In this document: positions 17,122 to 24,937 of the stretch, piece after piece | Layout: the number at the start of each line of letters is the position of its first letter | Numbering within the stretch: the first letter of the stretch is position 1 | NCBI GenBank assembly: GCA_025358255.1 | Contig: JANYKC010000057.1 | Location: forward strand, 111,126 to 175,125 | From: Spirochaetaceae bacterium | GTDB taxonomy: Bacteria > Spirochaetota > Spirochaetia > Treponematales > Rectinemataceae | Direction: 5' to 3' | DNA length: 64,000 nt | Notes under the pieces: model-generated | The model's input: only the letters and a program-made list of their open reading frames with translations | The model's database searches: none | Told to the model about the DNA's origin: nothing | Translations under genes and position numbers: made by a program

Positions 17122-18020
17122 CAGTGGTCGATGCATCCAGCCCGGGCGGAGCCCGACAGGCATTGGCCGCGCGCGGTTGGACAAGGCCTCCCATCGTCGT
17201 CATGGATTCGGGAGTCGGGGGACTTTCGTACCTCGAGCCCATCCACATGCTCCTGCCCGGCGAGCCGATAGTCTATCTCGCCGACAGGGCCGGCTTTCCC
17301 TACGGGAAGAAGACCCGTGAGGAGATCGAGGCCATTGTCCTTGATCGCATCCGGCGTCTCGTGCAGGCCTTCCGGCCTCGAGCCGTGGTGATAGCCTGCA
17401 ACACCGCTTCCCAGGCTGCGCTTGCGGCGGCGAGGGCGGCCCATCCCGGCCTCCCCATCGTGGGCACGGTGCCTGCGGTCAAGCCCGCTGTGGAGCGCAC
17501 ACGAAGCGGGATCATCGCCGTCATGGCGACGGAACATGCGATCCACGATCCCTACCTTGACGACCTCATCGCCCGCCACGCCTCGGGAACGACCGTTCTC
17601 AGGGTGGAAGCCCAGGACCTGGTTTCCTTCGTCGAGCTTGATTTCATCCACTCCGACGCCGCCGCAAGGAGGATCGCGATCGAGCCCTTCGTGAAGCCTC
17701 TCCTCGAAGCCGGTGTCGACGAGATCGTCCTCGCCTGCACCCACTTCCTCCATGTCGCCCCCGACATCGAATCCCTGGCGGCTTCCGTCGTGCCGCCCGG
17801 GCGGACTGTCGAAGTCATCGATTCCCGCGAAGGCGTCGCGCGCCGCTTGCGGGACGTCTTGGGAATGGCTCCATCCGGCCCATCGAATCCCCGTTCGCCG
17901 ACCGATGGCGCCCCGTTCGGGGTATTCCTCCTCTCGGGGTCCGCCCCATTTGAGAGCGGCTATGGGGATTTCGCCGAGCGCTGCCGCCTGGAAGGCCCCT
18001 TCCCCCTGGAAGGGGCCTGA
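17118..18020 (+). CDS. murI: glutamate racemase
   Basis: Makes D-glutamate for peptidoglycan. The 300-residue protein has the two catalytic cysteine blocks, CNTAS (after AVVIA) and ACTHF, and the DSGVGGLS N-terminal motif with Asp at about 30; FPYG follows near 60. Residues 1-22 are an extra N-terminal stretch relative to most family members, but the ATGA overlap with the preceding gene supports this start. The C-terminal 40 residues are also longer than usual and encode part of a hairpin (17993-18018) that carries the rsgA ribosome-binding site. Confidence 0.92.
   Translation: MTVVDASSPGGARQALAARGWTRPPIVVMDSGVGGLSYLEPIHMLLPGEPIVYLADRAGFPYGKKTREEIEAIVLDRIRRLVQAFRPRAVVIACNTASQAALAAARAAHPGLPIVGTVPAVKPAVERTRSGIIAVMATEHAIHDPYLDDLIARHASGTTVLRVEAQDLVSFVELDFIHSDAAARRIAIEPFVKPLLEAGVDEIVLACTHFLHVAPDIESLAASVVPPGRTVEVIDSREGVARRLRDVLGMAPSGPSNPRSPTDGAPFGVFLLSGSAPFESGYGDFAERCRLEGPFPLEGA
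17993..18018 (+). promoter_or_regulatory. hairpin sequestering the rsgA ribosome-binding site
   Basis: AGGCCCCTTCC (17993-18003) and GGAAGGGGCCT (18008-18018) form a perfect 11-base stem with loop CCCT. The right arm is the Shine-Dalgarno of rsgA (ATG at 18022), and the hairpin spans the last murI codons. Ribosomes finishing murI would open it. Confidence 0.6.
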
Positions 18021-18021
18021 G

Positions 18022-19008
18022 ATGAAGGGCCTTGTCATTTGCGGGACCAACAACCTCTTCCAGGTCCTCTGCGAGGACAGGACGCAGCGCCTCTGCGGCA
18101 TCAAGGGGAAGAGGCTCAAGGAAATCGAAGGCAGCTACAATTCCCTTGCCGCCGGCGACAGGGTCCTCGTCGATGTCGACCTTCTCGATGATGGGCGGGG
18201 CCTCATCCTCGGTATGGAAAAGCGGCGCAACGTGTTTGGTCGCTTCAACGAGAAGGGCAATTCGACCCAGGCGATAGCCGCCAACATCGACCTGGTCGCC
18301 TGTGTCTCCTCCCCGAGGCTTCCCCCCTTCCGCCCGCGTTTCGTGGACCGGGTGGCCATCCTTTCGGAAGCGGCGCATGTCCCCCTCCTCATCGTGCTCA
18401 ACAAGGTCGACCTGGGCTTCGACGAGGACACCGAGGACAGGCTGGCGGTCTACCAGGAGCTCGGCTATGAGGTCATCACCGCCTCCGCGAGGACCGGCGA
18501 GGGCATAGTGGAGCTCCTTGAGGAGCTCCATGGCAGGACGACGGTTTTCGTGGGCCAGTCTGGCGTCGGCAAGTCAAGCCTCCTCAATGCCCTGGAACCG
18601 GGACTTACCCTGCGCACCGCCGAGGTTTCCGAGAAATTCGACCGGGGCAAGCACACTACCACGATGGCTGTCCTCCTCGGGCTTTCGGATGGCGCGACCT
18701 GGATAGCCGATACGCCCGGTTTCCGGCGGCTGGCCCTCCGCGGCATCGAGCCGGATTCCCTGGTCGCCTATTTCCCGGAACTGGCGGTCCTCGCGCCGCG
18801 TTGCGAATACGGCCTTTCCTGCACGCATCTCGAGGAGAGGGGCTGCGCCGTCGTGGCCGCCCTCGAGTCGGGCGAACTCCATCCCGACCGCTATGAGAGC
18901 TACCTGCGCATTCGGAGCGAACTGATGGCCTCCGTCGACTACGGCAATCCCGCAAACCGGAAAAAGCTTCCCGGGCGGCCTAGAAGGATCATTGATGATG
19001 ACGAATGA
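18022..19008 (+). CDS. rsgA: small ribosomal subunit biogenesis GTPase RsgA
   Basis: A circularly permuted GTPase acting in late 30S maturation. In the 328-residue protein an OB-fold N-terminus is followed by the permuted G-motifs: NKVD (G4, near 135), SARTGEG (G5), GQSGVGKSSL (G1, near 180), HTTT (G2) and DTPGF (G3), then a C-terminal zinc finger with C near 262, C near 267, H and C (CEYGLSCTHLEERGC). The start at 18022 sits two bases after the murI stop, with GGAAGGGG upstream inside a hairpin. The mutS2 start overlaps its 3' end. Confidence 0.95.
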   Translation: MKGLVICGTNNLFQVLCEDRTQRLCGIKGKRLKEIEGSYNSLAAGDRVLVDVDLLDDGRGLILGMEKRRNVFGRFNEKGNSTQAIAANIDLVACVSSPRLPPFRPRFVDRVAILSEAAHVPLLIVLNKVDLGFDEDTEDRLAVYQELGYEVITASARTGEGIVELLEELHGRTTVFVGQSGVGKSSLLNALEPGLTLRTAEVSEKFDRGKHTTTMAVLLGLSDGATWIADTPGFRRLALRGIEPDSLVAYFPELAVLAPRCEYGLSCTHLEERGCAVVAALESGELHPDRYESYLRIRSELMASVDYGNPANRKKLPGRPRRIIDDDE

Positions 19009-21505
19009 ACATAGCTTCCGGCTTCTGGAGTTCTCCCGCATTAAGGACGATGTCGCCGCCTATTGCCTTTCCGACGAAGGCAGGGAACTGCTCCTGTCCG
19101 AGAGCCCCCGGGACGAGGCGAAGGAAGTCCGCGCGATAAAGGACGCGGTCGCCAAGGTCATCGGCCTTTTCCAGGAAGGCACGGAGGCGCCACAGGTCTC
19201 TTTCCCGCCCATCGGGCTCGCGGTCAAGCGCATCGCCAAGGCCGGCGCCTCGCTTGAGCTCGAGGAGCTTTATGCCCTCGGCCTCTGGTCGGAGGGATTC
19301 CACGCATTCTCCGCCTTCATGGCCAAGGCAGGCTCCGAGCGCAGCCAGGGCGAGGCCGCGGCGATGGCCGGCGGCACCAAGGGCAGCCCCGCGCCTGAGG
19401 GTGGCCTCCCCGGGGATGAGGGCCGGGAAACGGCACCCGAAGGCTGGAGCCTCGCCGATGGCCCCCTCATCGCCGCCGCCCTTCGGGAAATGCCCGACCT
19501 CCAGCCGGTGTCGCGCATCGTGTTCCGCATCGTCAACAAGGATGGGACCCTGCGCGACCTGCCCGAGCTCAAGGCTGCCCGTGAAAGGATAGCGCGCGCC
19601 CACCGGGATATCAGGGGGCTCACGGAATCCTATTTCCGGAATCCGGACACCCGCTCCATGCTCCAGTCCGAGCAGCCCACTGTCCGCGACGGACGCACGG
19701 TCCTGGCCCTCAAGTCCAATTTCCGCGGGCGGATCAAGGGCATCGTGCACGAGGTCTCGGCGACTGGGCAGACGGTCTTCCTCGAGCCCGAGGAGCTTGT
19801 GCAGAAAAACAACGAATTGGTCCAGGAGGAGGCGCGCTACCTCCAGGAGCTGAATAGGATCCTCAGGGAGACCACGGAAAGGCTCCTCGAGCACGCGCCT
19901 GCCCTCCGGACCGCGCGCCGCATCCAGGCCGCGCTGGATGGCATCCACGCCCGGGCGCGGCACGCACGCCTAGGCGGCCTCTTCCTGGCCCGCGACCTTC
20001 CCGAGGGCCTGTCGATCAGCACCGCCCGTCATCCAATCCTGGGCCGGCGTGCCGTGCCCATCGACGTGGTGCTGCCTCCCGGCACCAGGACCCTCATCGT
20101 CACCGGACCCAATACGGGCGGCAAGACCGTCACGCTCAAGACCATCGGCCTCCTGGCCCTCATGAACCAGTTTGGATTGGGCATCCCCGCCTCCCTGGAA
20201 TCGGGCCTCTCGGTGTTCGACGAGGTCTATGCCGACATCGGGGATGAGCAGTCGATAGACCAGTCCTTGTCGACCTTCTCCGGTCACATGCGCGTCATTG
20301 GCGGCATCGCGGACCGTGTCGGCCCGCGGAGCCTTGTCCTCCTCGACGAGCTGGGCTCGGGTACGGATCCGGAGGAGGGCTGCGCCGTGGCCATGGGCCT
20401 TCTCGACTGGTTTATCGGGAAGGGCTGCCTGACTATCCTCACGACCCACCATGGCATCCTCAAGAACTACGGTTATACACGTCCAGGCTGCCTTAACGCC
20501 TCGATGGACTTCGACGCGAAAAGCCTCCAGCCCACCTATCGCGTGCTCATGGGCGTCCCGGGCGAGAGCCGTGCCCTCGACGTAGCCTCGCAGAACGGGC
20601 TCCGCAGGGAGATAATCGAAGGCGCCAGGACCTATCTTGCCGAGGAAAGGGCTGACGTCTCCGAGCTGATCAAGGGCCTCACCGAAAAGCACCGCAGGAT
20701 CGAGGATCTCGAGGCGGAAAGCCTTGAACGCCTGAAGGTCGCGAGGGAGGAGCAACGAAAAACCGACCTTTCACGCCTGCGCCTCCGCCAGCGCGAGCTG
20801 GAGCTGCGCGAACAGGGAGTCTCCGATCTCAAGCGCCTCCTGGGCGAAAGCAGGAAAAACCTCGAAAACCTGGTCAAGGACTTGAGGGAGGGCGAGCTGT
20901 CGACGGAAAAGACCAAGGCCGTGAAGGATTTCATCGCCCAGTTTTCCATGGCAGTCGAGCTGGAGAATGAAAAGCTCCTGGGCTTGCGGGAGGAGGAGGC
21001 CTCTAACCGCGTCGAAGCGGACGGGGCAAGGCAGGGCAACGGCGATCGTCCTTTCTCGGAGGGCGATGCGGTCCTTATCCTGCCATCGAGAAAGCGGGGA
21101 AGCCTCGTTAGGAAGGACAGGAAGGAAGCCTGGGTCGTTGAGACCGGAAGCCTCAGGCTGACCGTGGCCGAAGCCAAGCTGGTCGCCGACCCGGCAATCA
21201 TCCAGTCCAAGCCCCAAGTAGCGGTCGAGCTCGCGCCGCGCGGTGAGGACGGGAGGACCAAGGCCGTCTTCGAGCTGGACCTGCGGGGCAAACGCTTTGT
21301 CGAAGCGCTTGAGGCCGTGGAAAAGCAGCTCGACGCCGCGAACCTCCAGGGTCTCTCTCTGTTTTCGATCATCCATGGCACCGGAGAAGGCATCCTCAGC
21401 AAAGGCATCCATGACTACCTTCGCACCCATCCCGCCGTGGCCGAGTACCATTTCGCGCGCCCGGAGGAAGGCGGGCATGGAAAGACGGTCATCAGGCTGA
21501 AATAG
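18995..21505 (+). CDS. mutS2: MutS2 with C-terminal Smr endonuclease domain
   Basis: A MutS-family ATPase of 836 residues that, in other bacteria, limits recombination or rescues collided ribosomes. TGPNTGGKTVTLKTIG near residue 368 is Walker A, LVLLDELGSGTDPEEG is Walker B/signature, and TTHH follows. A coiled coil (about 545-660) leads to the Smr domain with FELDLRGKRFVEALEAVE and IIHGTGEGIL. Residues about 112-150 are a low-complexity Gly/Ala/Pro/Glu insertion unlike most MutS2 proteins. The ATG at 18995 has AAGGA six bases upstream; TTG 18992 and ATG 18998 are alternatives. It overlaps rsgA by 14 bases. Confidence 0.93.
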   Translation: MMTNEHSFRLLEFSRIKDDVAAYCLSDEGRELLLSESPRDEAKEVRAIKDAVAKVIGLFQEGTEAPQVSFPPIGLAVKRIAKAGASLELEELYALGLWSEGFHAFSAFMAKAGSERSQGEAAAMAGGTKGSPAPEGGLPGDEGRETAPEGWSLADGPLIAAALREMPDLQPVSRIVFRIVNKDGTLRDLPELKAARERIARAHRDIRGLTESYFRNPDTRSMLQSEQPTVRDGRTVLALKSNFRGRIKGIVHEVSATGQTVFLEPEELVQKNNELVQEEARYLQELNRILRETTERLLEHAPALRTARRIQAALDGIHARARHARLGGLFLARDLPEGLSISTARHPILGRRAVPIDVVLPPGTRTLIVTGPNTGGKTVTLKTIGLLALMNQFGLGIPASLESGLSVFDEVYADIGDEQSIDQSLSTFSGHMRVIGGIADRVGPRSLVLLDELGSGTDPEEGCAVAMGLLDWFIGKGCLTILTTHHGILKNYGYTRPGCLNASMDFDAKSLQPTYRVLMGVPGESRALDVASQNGLRREIIEGARTYLAEERADVSELIKGLTEKHRRIEDLEAESLERLKVAREEQRKTDLSRLRLRQRELELREQGVSDLKRLLGESRKNLENLVKDLREGELSTEKTKAVKDFIAQFSMAVELENEKLLGLREEEASNRVEADGARQGNGDRPFSEGDAVLILPSRKRGSLVRKDRKEAWVVETGSLRLTVAEAKLVADPAIIQSKPQVAVELAPRGEDGRTKAVFELDLRGKRFVEALEAVEKQLDAANLQGLSLFSIIHGTGEGILSKGIHDYLRTHPAVAEYHFARPEEGGHGKTVIRLK

Positions 21506-21541
21506 GAGGCACTTCTCCGCGCACGCCCCGAGGACGACTGC

Positions 21542-22654
21542 TCAGGCCAGGTCCCCGACATCTTCCCATTCGACGCCTTCCCCAGAGGGAATCCTGCGCC
21601 GCGCAACGCGGCCGCGGATGGCGGTGAGCAGCTCGGGCGCGAGGCCCGGGCGAAGGACCTTTTCGGTGCGAAGAAGGGCAAGGTTCCTTACCGAGAACAG
21701 CTCTCCCTTGCGTATCTCCTTGAGCGCATGGATGGACCTTTTGGTCCGCGTGTAATTGGCGGCTTCGCTCGGAGCGAGCCGCTTGACGCCGTCGCCCAGG
21801 ACGGACTCCACCGTTTCCAGCCCATAGGCCTCGGACATCGCCGCGATGGTCGCCTGGGCGGGAAGCTCGGCGGCGCGCCGGATCGCTTTGGACATCGCGA
21901 GGAAATCCTGCGGCGGAAGGGCGATCGGGTCATCGAGTCCGGCGTCGCTTCTCGAGAGGCAGATATGCTTTTCCACGGCGACCGCGCCCATCGCGACCGC
22001 AAGGGCCGGAACGAGGATCGGATCCAGGGAATGGTCGGAGACTCCCGTCGGCTTTCCGAAAACGGCGGAGAGGCTCGCGAGCAGCCTGAGGTTGTATTCC
22101 TCCGCGGGTGCAGGGTAGGCCGTGACGCAATGAAGGAGGAGTGCAGGGCAGGCGAGGTGCCGGAGTGAACGCTCGATGTCGGAGAGGGTTGAAACCCCGC
22201 TCGAAACCAGGGTCGGAAGGCCGTAGGAGGCAAGTTCATCGATGAGGGGAAGATGGTTCAACTCAGGGCTAGCGATTTTCATGGCGCTTACCCGAAGCCG
22301 CCTTAGGATCCTGGCGCTGCGCAGGCCAAAAGGTGTGCAGAGGAAGAGGAGGCCCCGTGCCTCTGTCCTGTCCTTGACCGTGGCGTAGAAATCCTCGTTG
22401 AGCTCCAAGGCCAGGAATCTCTCGAAAATGGGGATCGATCCGCCAGGAAGGGGTACCGAGCCGGTATTCGGGTGCACGATTTCCTCGGCCAGCACGCATT
22501 GGAATTTCGCGCAATTCGCGCCGGCTTCGGCAGCGGCGTCGATGAGCTCAAGGGCCTTGCCGATGTCCCCCCCATGGGAGGTGCCGATTTCCGCGATGAT
22601 CAAGGGATGGTCGGGGCTAAAAACGTTTCCGTCCACAGGAAAGAAGTTATTCAT
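21542..22654 (-). CDS. NeuB/PseI/SpsE-type sialic acid synthase-like protein
   Basis: Condenses phosphoenolpyruvate with an N-acyl amino sugar in the family. The 370-residue protein starts MNNFFPVDG at ATG 22654, with CCGGAG five bases upstream (an ATG at 22702 would be weaker). IIAEIGTSHGGDIGKALELI, AGANCAKFQ, KIASPELNHLPLI, VSSGVSTLSDIE and VGVEKHI-type VAVEKHICLSR are TIM-barrel motifs of NeuB-type enzymes, and the C-terminal SAF domain (KRSIHALKEIRKGE) is present. It stands alone without neuA- or neuC-like genes, so whether it makes sialic, pseudaminic or legionaminic acid is open. Confidence 0.85.
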   Translation of the reverse strand: MNNFFPVDGNVFSPDHPLIIAEIGTSHGGDIGKALELIDAAAEAGANCAKFQCVLAEEIVHPNTGSVPLPGGSIPIFERFLALELNEDFYATVKDRTEARGLLFLCTPFGLRSARILRRLRVSAMKIASPELNHLPLIDELASYGLPTLVSSGVSTLSDIERSLRHLACPALLLHCVTAYPAPAEEYNLRLLASLSAVFGKPTGVSDHSLDPILVPALAVAMGAVAVEKHICLSRSDAGLDDPIALPPQDFLAMSKAIRRAAELPAQATIAAMSEAYGLETVESVLGDGVKRLAPSEAANYTRTKRSIHALKEIRKGELFSVRNLALLRTEKVLRPGLAPELLTAIRGRVARRRIPSGEGVEWEDVGDLA

Positions 22655-22740
22655 GGCGACTCCGGAAAATCTCTTGCGTAGCCATGTGCTATAGGGTATC
22701 ATAAAACCCTGAGCATGACAAATGACGGAAGGAGCGTGGC

Positions 22741-22983
22741 ATGAAAGTCATCTACTGTGACGTCTGCAAGAAAAACATAGAGAATCCAGTGCCTACCCGG
22801 AACTATTTCCAGATGGCCGACATCGACCTTTGCGAGCCCTGCAAGGACGACCTGGATCTGGCCATGAAGAATACCCTTCGCGGCAAATCTCCCTTCGACT
22901 ACGGCTGGCACGATGAGCTTACGATGAAAATCCTTCATGACAGCATGCAGCGCGGCAAGATCGACCTCAAGCCCAAACGCTAG
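22741..22983 (+). CDS. small zinc-finger protein (80 aa)
   Basis: A compact protein with two CxxC pairs, C6-C9 and C31-C34, that would bind one zinc ion, followed by a charged helical part rich in Asp and Lys. GGAAGGAG precedes the ATG at a normal distance. It is divergent from the NeuB-like gene and followed by a strong terminator, so it is a single-gene transcript. I do not recognise a named family. Confidence 0.8.
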   Translation: MKVIYCDVCKKNIENPVPTRNYFQMADIDLCEPCKDDLDLAMKNTLRGKSPFDYGWHDELTMKILHDSMQRGKIDLKPKR

Positions 22984-23070
22984 GTCGGAAGCGTTCAGCG
23001 CTTCGGCGCCAAGCTTGCCCTTGAATCGTCGGCGCCATCCGGGAGCCAATGAAAGCCTCCCTCGAAAACG

Positions 23071-23102
23071 AAAGGATCGCTCAGCTGAGCGATCCTTTTT
23101 TT
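23071..23102 (+). terminator. intrinsic terminator after the small zinc protein
   Basis: A perfect 14-base palindrome (AAAGGATCGCTCAG 23071-23084 and CTGAGCGATCCTTT 23085-23098) ends in a T run to 23102. It lies 88 bases after the gene and would work as a hairpin on either strand, but the U tract is only on the plus strand. Confidence 0.9.
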
Positions 23103-23329
23103 GGAAATGACCGCGGCATTCTGTTGCGAACAACTGCAATGAACAGCAAAAAAACGCAAAATACCTAGGCTATTCGCTGGAAAGCGCCCGATAGTTGACA
23201 GTTTTTTCTTGCCCATGCTAGATTCCTTCCGTAAACTGATACACAGTCAGTCTCAAAGACGCCGTCCGGTCCGAATCTCCATGTTGGGTTTCCTTCCGGT
23301 GCGGCTTGTTCCTAAGGTAAGGAGAGCAT
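23103..23329 (+). other. intergenic region and yebC leader
   Basis: No gene is seen between the terminator and yebC. 23103-23194 is AT-richer and carries no recognisable feature. The promoter is at 23195-23224, and the leader from about 23231 to 23329 is about 100 bases, ending in TAAGGAGAGCAT before the ATG. No riboswitch or RNA family is recognised in the leader. Confidence 0.5.
23195..23224 (+). promoter_or_regulatory. sigma-70 promoter for yebC-ruvC
   Basis: Perfect TTGACA (23195-23200) is 18 bases from TAGATT (23219-23224), and TGC directly before it makes an extended -10 element. Confidence 0.75.
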
Positions 23330-24067
23330 ATGTCCGGCCACAGTAAATGGGCGACCATAAAGCACAAGAAAGGCGCGCTTGATGCGAAGCGCGGCCAGAT
23401 GTTCACGAAGCTTATCAAGGAAATCTCGATCGCGGCGCGGATGGGTGGCGGGGATGCGGACGGCAACCCCCGCCTTCGCACCGCTGTCCTCAAGGCGCGT
23501 GCCGCGAATATGCCCAAGGACAATGTCGACCGCGCCATCAAGAAAGGCACCGGTGAGCTCGAGGGCGTGAACTACGAAGAGCTCAATTACGAAGCCTATG
23601 CCCCTGGTGGCGGCGCGATCCTCATCGAGGTCCTGACCGACAACAAGAACCGCGCTGCGGCGGAGATCCGAAATATCCTTACCCGCTCCGGCTCCAATCT
23701 CGGCGCGACGGGTTCCGTCTCCTACCTGTTCAAGCGCAAAGGTGTGCTGTCCTACGATGGCGAGAAGTACACCGAGGACAGGATCATGGAAGCCGCCCTT
23801 GAGTGCGGCGCCGACGATGTGCAGAACGAGGGCGGCGAGCTCGTCGTCTATACCGATCCGGCGGATTTCGAGAAAGTCCTCAACGCGATGAATGCCGCCG
23901 GTTTTGAGACGGATGGCGCGGAAATCTCCATGATCCCGGAAACCTACGTCATCCCGGACAAGGACAACGCCTCGAAAGTCCAGAAGCTCATCGACAAGCT
24001 CGAGGAGTGCGAGGATACGCAGAACGTCTACCACAACATCGAGCTCCCCGAGGTCGAAGACGAGTAA
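23330..24067 (+). CDS. yebC: YebC/PmpR-family protein (translation/transcription factor)
   Basis: The 245-residue protein begins MSGHSKWATIKHKKGA and contains NPRLRTAVLKARAANMPKDNVDRAIKKGTG and YEAYAPGGGAILIE, all hallmarks of YebC. Family members act as DNA-binding regulators or as ribosome-associated factors at proline stalls. GGAGAGCAT precedes the ATG. It lies in front of ruvC, a link seen in many bacteria. After the stop at 24067 comes a hairpin and the unusual ruvC start. Confidence 0.95.
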   Translation: MSGHSKWATIKHKKGALDAKRGQMFTKLIKEISIAARMGGGDADGNPRLRTAVLKARAANMPKDNVDRAIKKGTGELEGVNYEELNYEAYAPGGGAILIEVLTDNKNRAAAEIRNILTRSGSNLGATGSVSYLFKRKGVLSYDGEKYTEDRIMEAALECGADDVQNEGGELVVYTDPADFEKVLNAMNAAGFETDGAEISMIPETYVIPDKDNASKVQKLIDKLEECEDTQNVYHNIELPEVEDE

Positions 24068-24094
24068 GGCGAGCCCTTTCCCTGACGAGAGCGC

Positions 24095-24125
24095 AAAGGT
24101 CGGACACCGGAAGGGTCCGGCCTTT
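24095..24125 (+). promoter_or_regulatory. hairpin between yebC and ruvC with a ribosome-binding site in its loop
   Basis: AAAGGTCGGAC (24095-24105) pairs with GTCCGGCCTTT (24115-24125) as an 11-base stem containing one G-U pair. The 9-base loop and stem base contain GGAAGGG, the only Shine-Dalgarno-like sequence before ruvC. There is no T run, so it looks more like a translational control or attenuator element than a terminator. Confidence 0.55.
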
Positions 24126-24128
24126 CGC

Positions 24129-24608
24129 ATTCTCGGCATAGATCCCGGCCTCGCCTCCATCGGCTGGGGCCTTGTGGAGGCGAGGGCGGGCCGCCTCCAC
24201 CACCTCGATCACGGTCGCCTTTCCACGAAGGCGAGCGAGCCCCTCGAGCTCCGCATCATGACCATCTTTACGGCCATCGAAAACCTCATCATCGAATGGA
24301 AACCGGACGCGGCCGCGATGGAAGGCCTTTTCTTCTCCCGAAACGTGTCGAGCGCACTTCCTGTTGCCGAAGCCAAGGGTGTCATCCGTCTGGCCTTCGT
24401 ACGGGCAGGGGTCCCTCTTGCGGAATACAGCCCGACCCTCATCAAGCAGGCCGTGGTCGGCTCGTCTCGTGCCGAAAAGGAAGACGTCCAGGCGATGGTG
24501 CGCCTCCTCCTCGGTCTTGCCGCTGTCCCGAAGCCTGACCATGCGGCCGATGCGCTTGCCGCCGCCATCTGCCGCTGGCATCACGAAGGCCCGCTTTCGC
24601 GTCTGTAG
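24129..24608 (+). CDS. ruvC: Holliday junction resolvase RuvC, apparent non-canonical start codon
   Basis: Endonuclease that resolves Holliday junctions with RuvAB. The conserved opening ILGIDPGLASIGWG is encoded from 24129, and all four acidic residues are visible: Asp in GIDPG, Glu in MEGLFF (about 64), and both Asp in PDHAADA (about 137 and 141). However, the frame has no ATG, GTG or TTG upstream of the motif; the first GTG (24174) lies after the catalytic Asp. ATT at 24129 would give a 159-residue protein of normal size. Other explanations are an upstream frameshift joining it to yebC (stop at 24067), or a sequence error. The product is certain; the start is not. Confidence 0.85.
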   Translation: MLGIDPGLASIGWGLVEARAGRLHHLDHGRLSTKASEPLELRIMTIFTAIENLIIEWKPDAAAMEGLFFSRNVSSALPVAEAKGVIRLAFVRAGVPLAEYSPTLIKQAVVGSSRAEKEDVQAMVRLLLGLAAVPKPDHAADALAAAICRWHHEGPLSRL

Positions 24609-24832
24609 CGCCAAGAGAATATTGCTTTCTTCCCTTGCATGGAACCAGAGCGGTCAAGGATGAGAGCGAGGTCGACCGGCGAACGAGCCTCGCCGGCTGG
24701 CTGCGAAGGAGACCCAAGGCTGATGATAACAGCGAGGCTCCTGGCGGAGTCAGCGGGGAGGCCGCGCCACAGGGGAGCGAGGAACGGATTGGTTTTTCCA
24801 TGTTTTCTCTTATGGTGTATATAATAAACCAT
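24609..24832 (-). pseudogene. truncated vWA-domain gene relic
   Basis: The minus strand from ATG 24832 to the ruvC stop reads LPADSARSLAVIISL... then SPVDLALILDRSGSMQGKK, a typical start of a von Willebrand factor A domain with its MIDAS motif DRSGS at 24641-24655. Homology ends abruptly after QGKK, where the frame runs into the ruvC 3' end, so the rest of the domain is missing. The remainder of the gap to ruvA holds an AT-rich segment (24800-24860) and no other gene. Confidence 0.5.
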
Positions 24833-24839
24833 AATGGTT
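24827..24839. promoter_or_regulatory. palindrome AACCAT-A-ATGGTT in the ruvC-ruvA gap
   Basis: A perfect 6-base inverted repeat with one central base sits in an AT-rich island beside a TATAAT sequence. It could be the operator of the former vWA gene. Only sequence symmetry supports it. Confidence 0.25.
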
Positions 24840-24901
24840 ATATGAAGCATATGCCAATAAATCGGAGGGACCGTTTCCTGAGCCGCCCTTTTCGCCCATT
24901 C

Positions 24902-24931
24902 TTGCCATCTCCTCTCCCCAAGCCCTATACT
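24902..24931 (+). promoter_or_regulatory. promoter for ruvA-ruvB-queA, start on the ATG
   Basis: TTGCCA (24902-24907) is 18 bases from TATACT (24926-24931). Six C residues then lead straight to the ruvA ATG at 24938, which coincides with the predicted start site. There is no Shine-Dalgarno. Confidence 0.65.
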
Positions 24932-24937
24932 CCCCCC

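Noticed and set aside
24635..24937. 100-codon N-terminal extension in frame with ruvA
   Set aside because: It crosses the promoter whose -10 box lies six bases from the ATG, and RuvA homology begins exactly at 24938.
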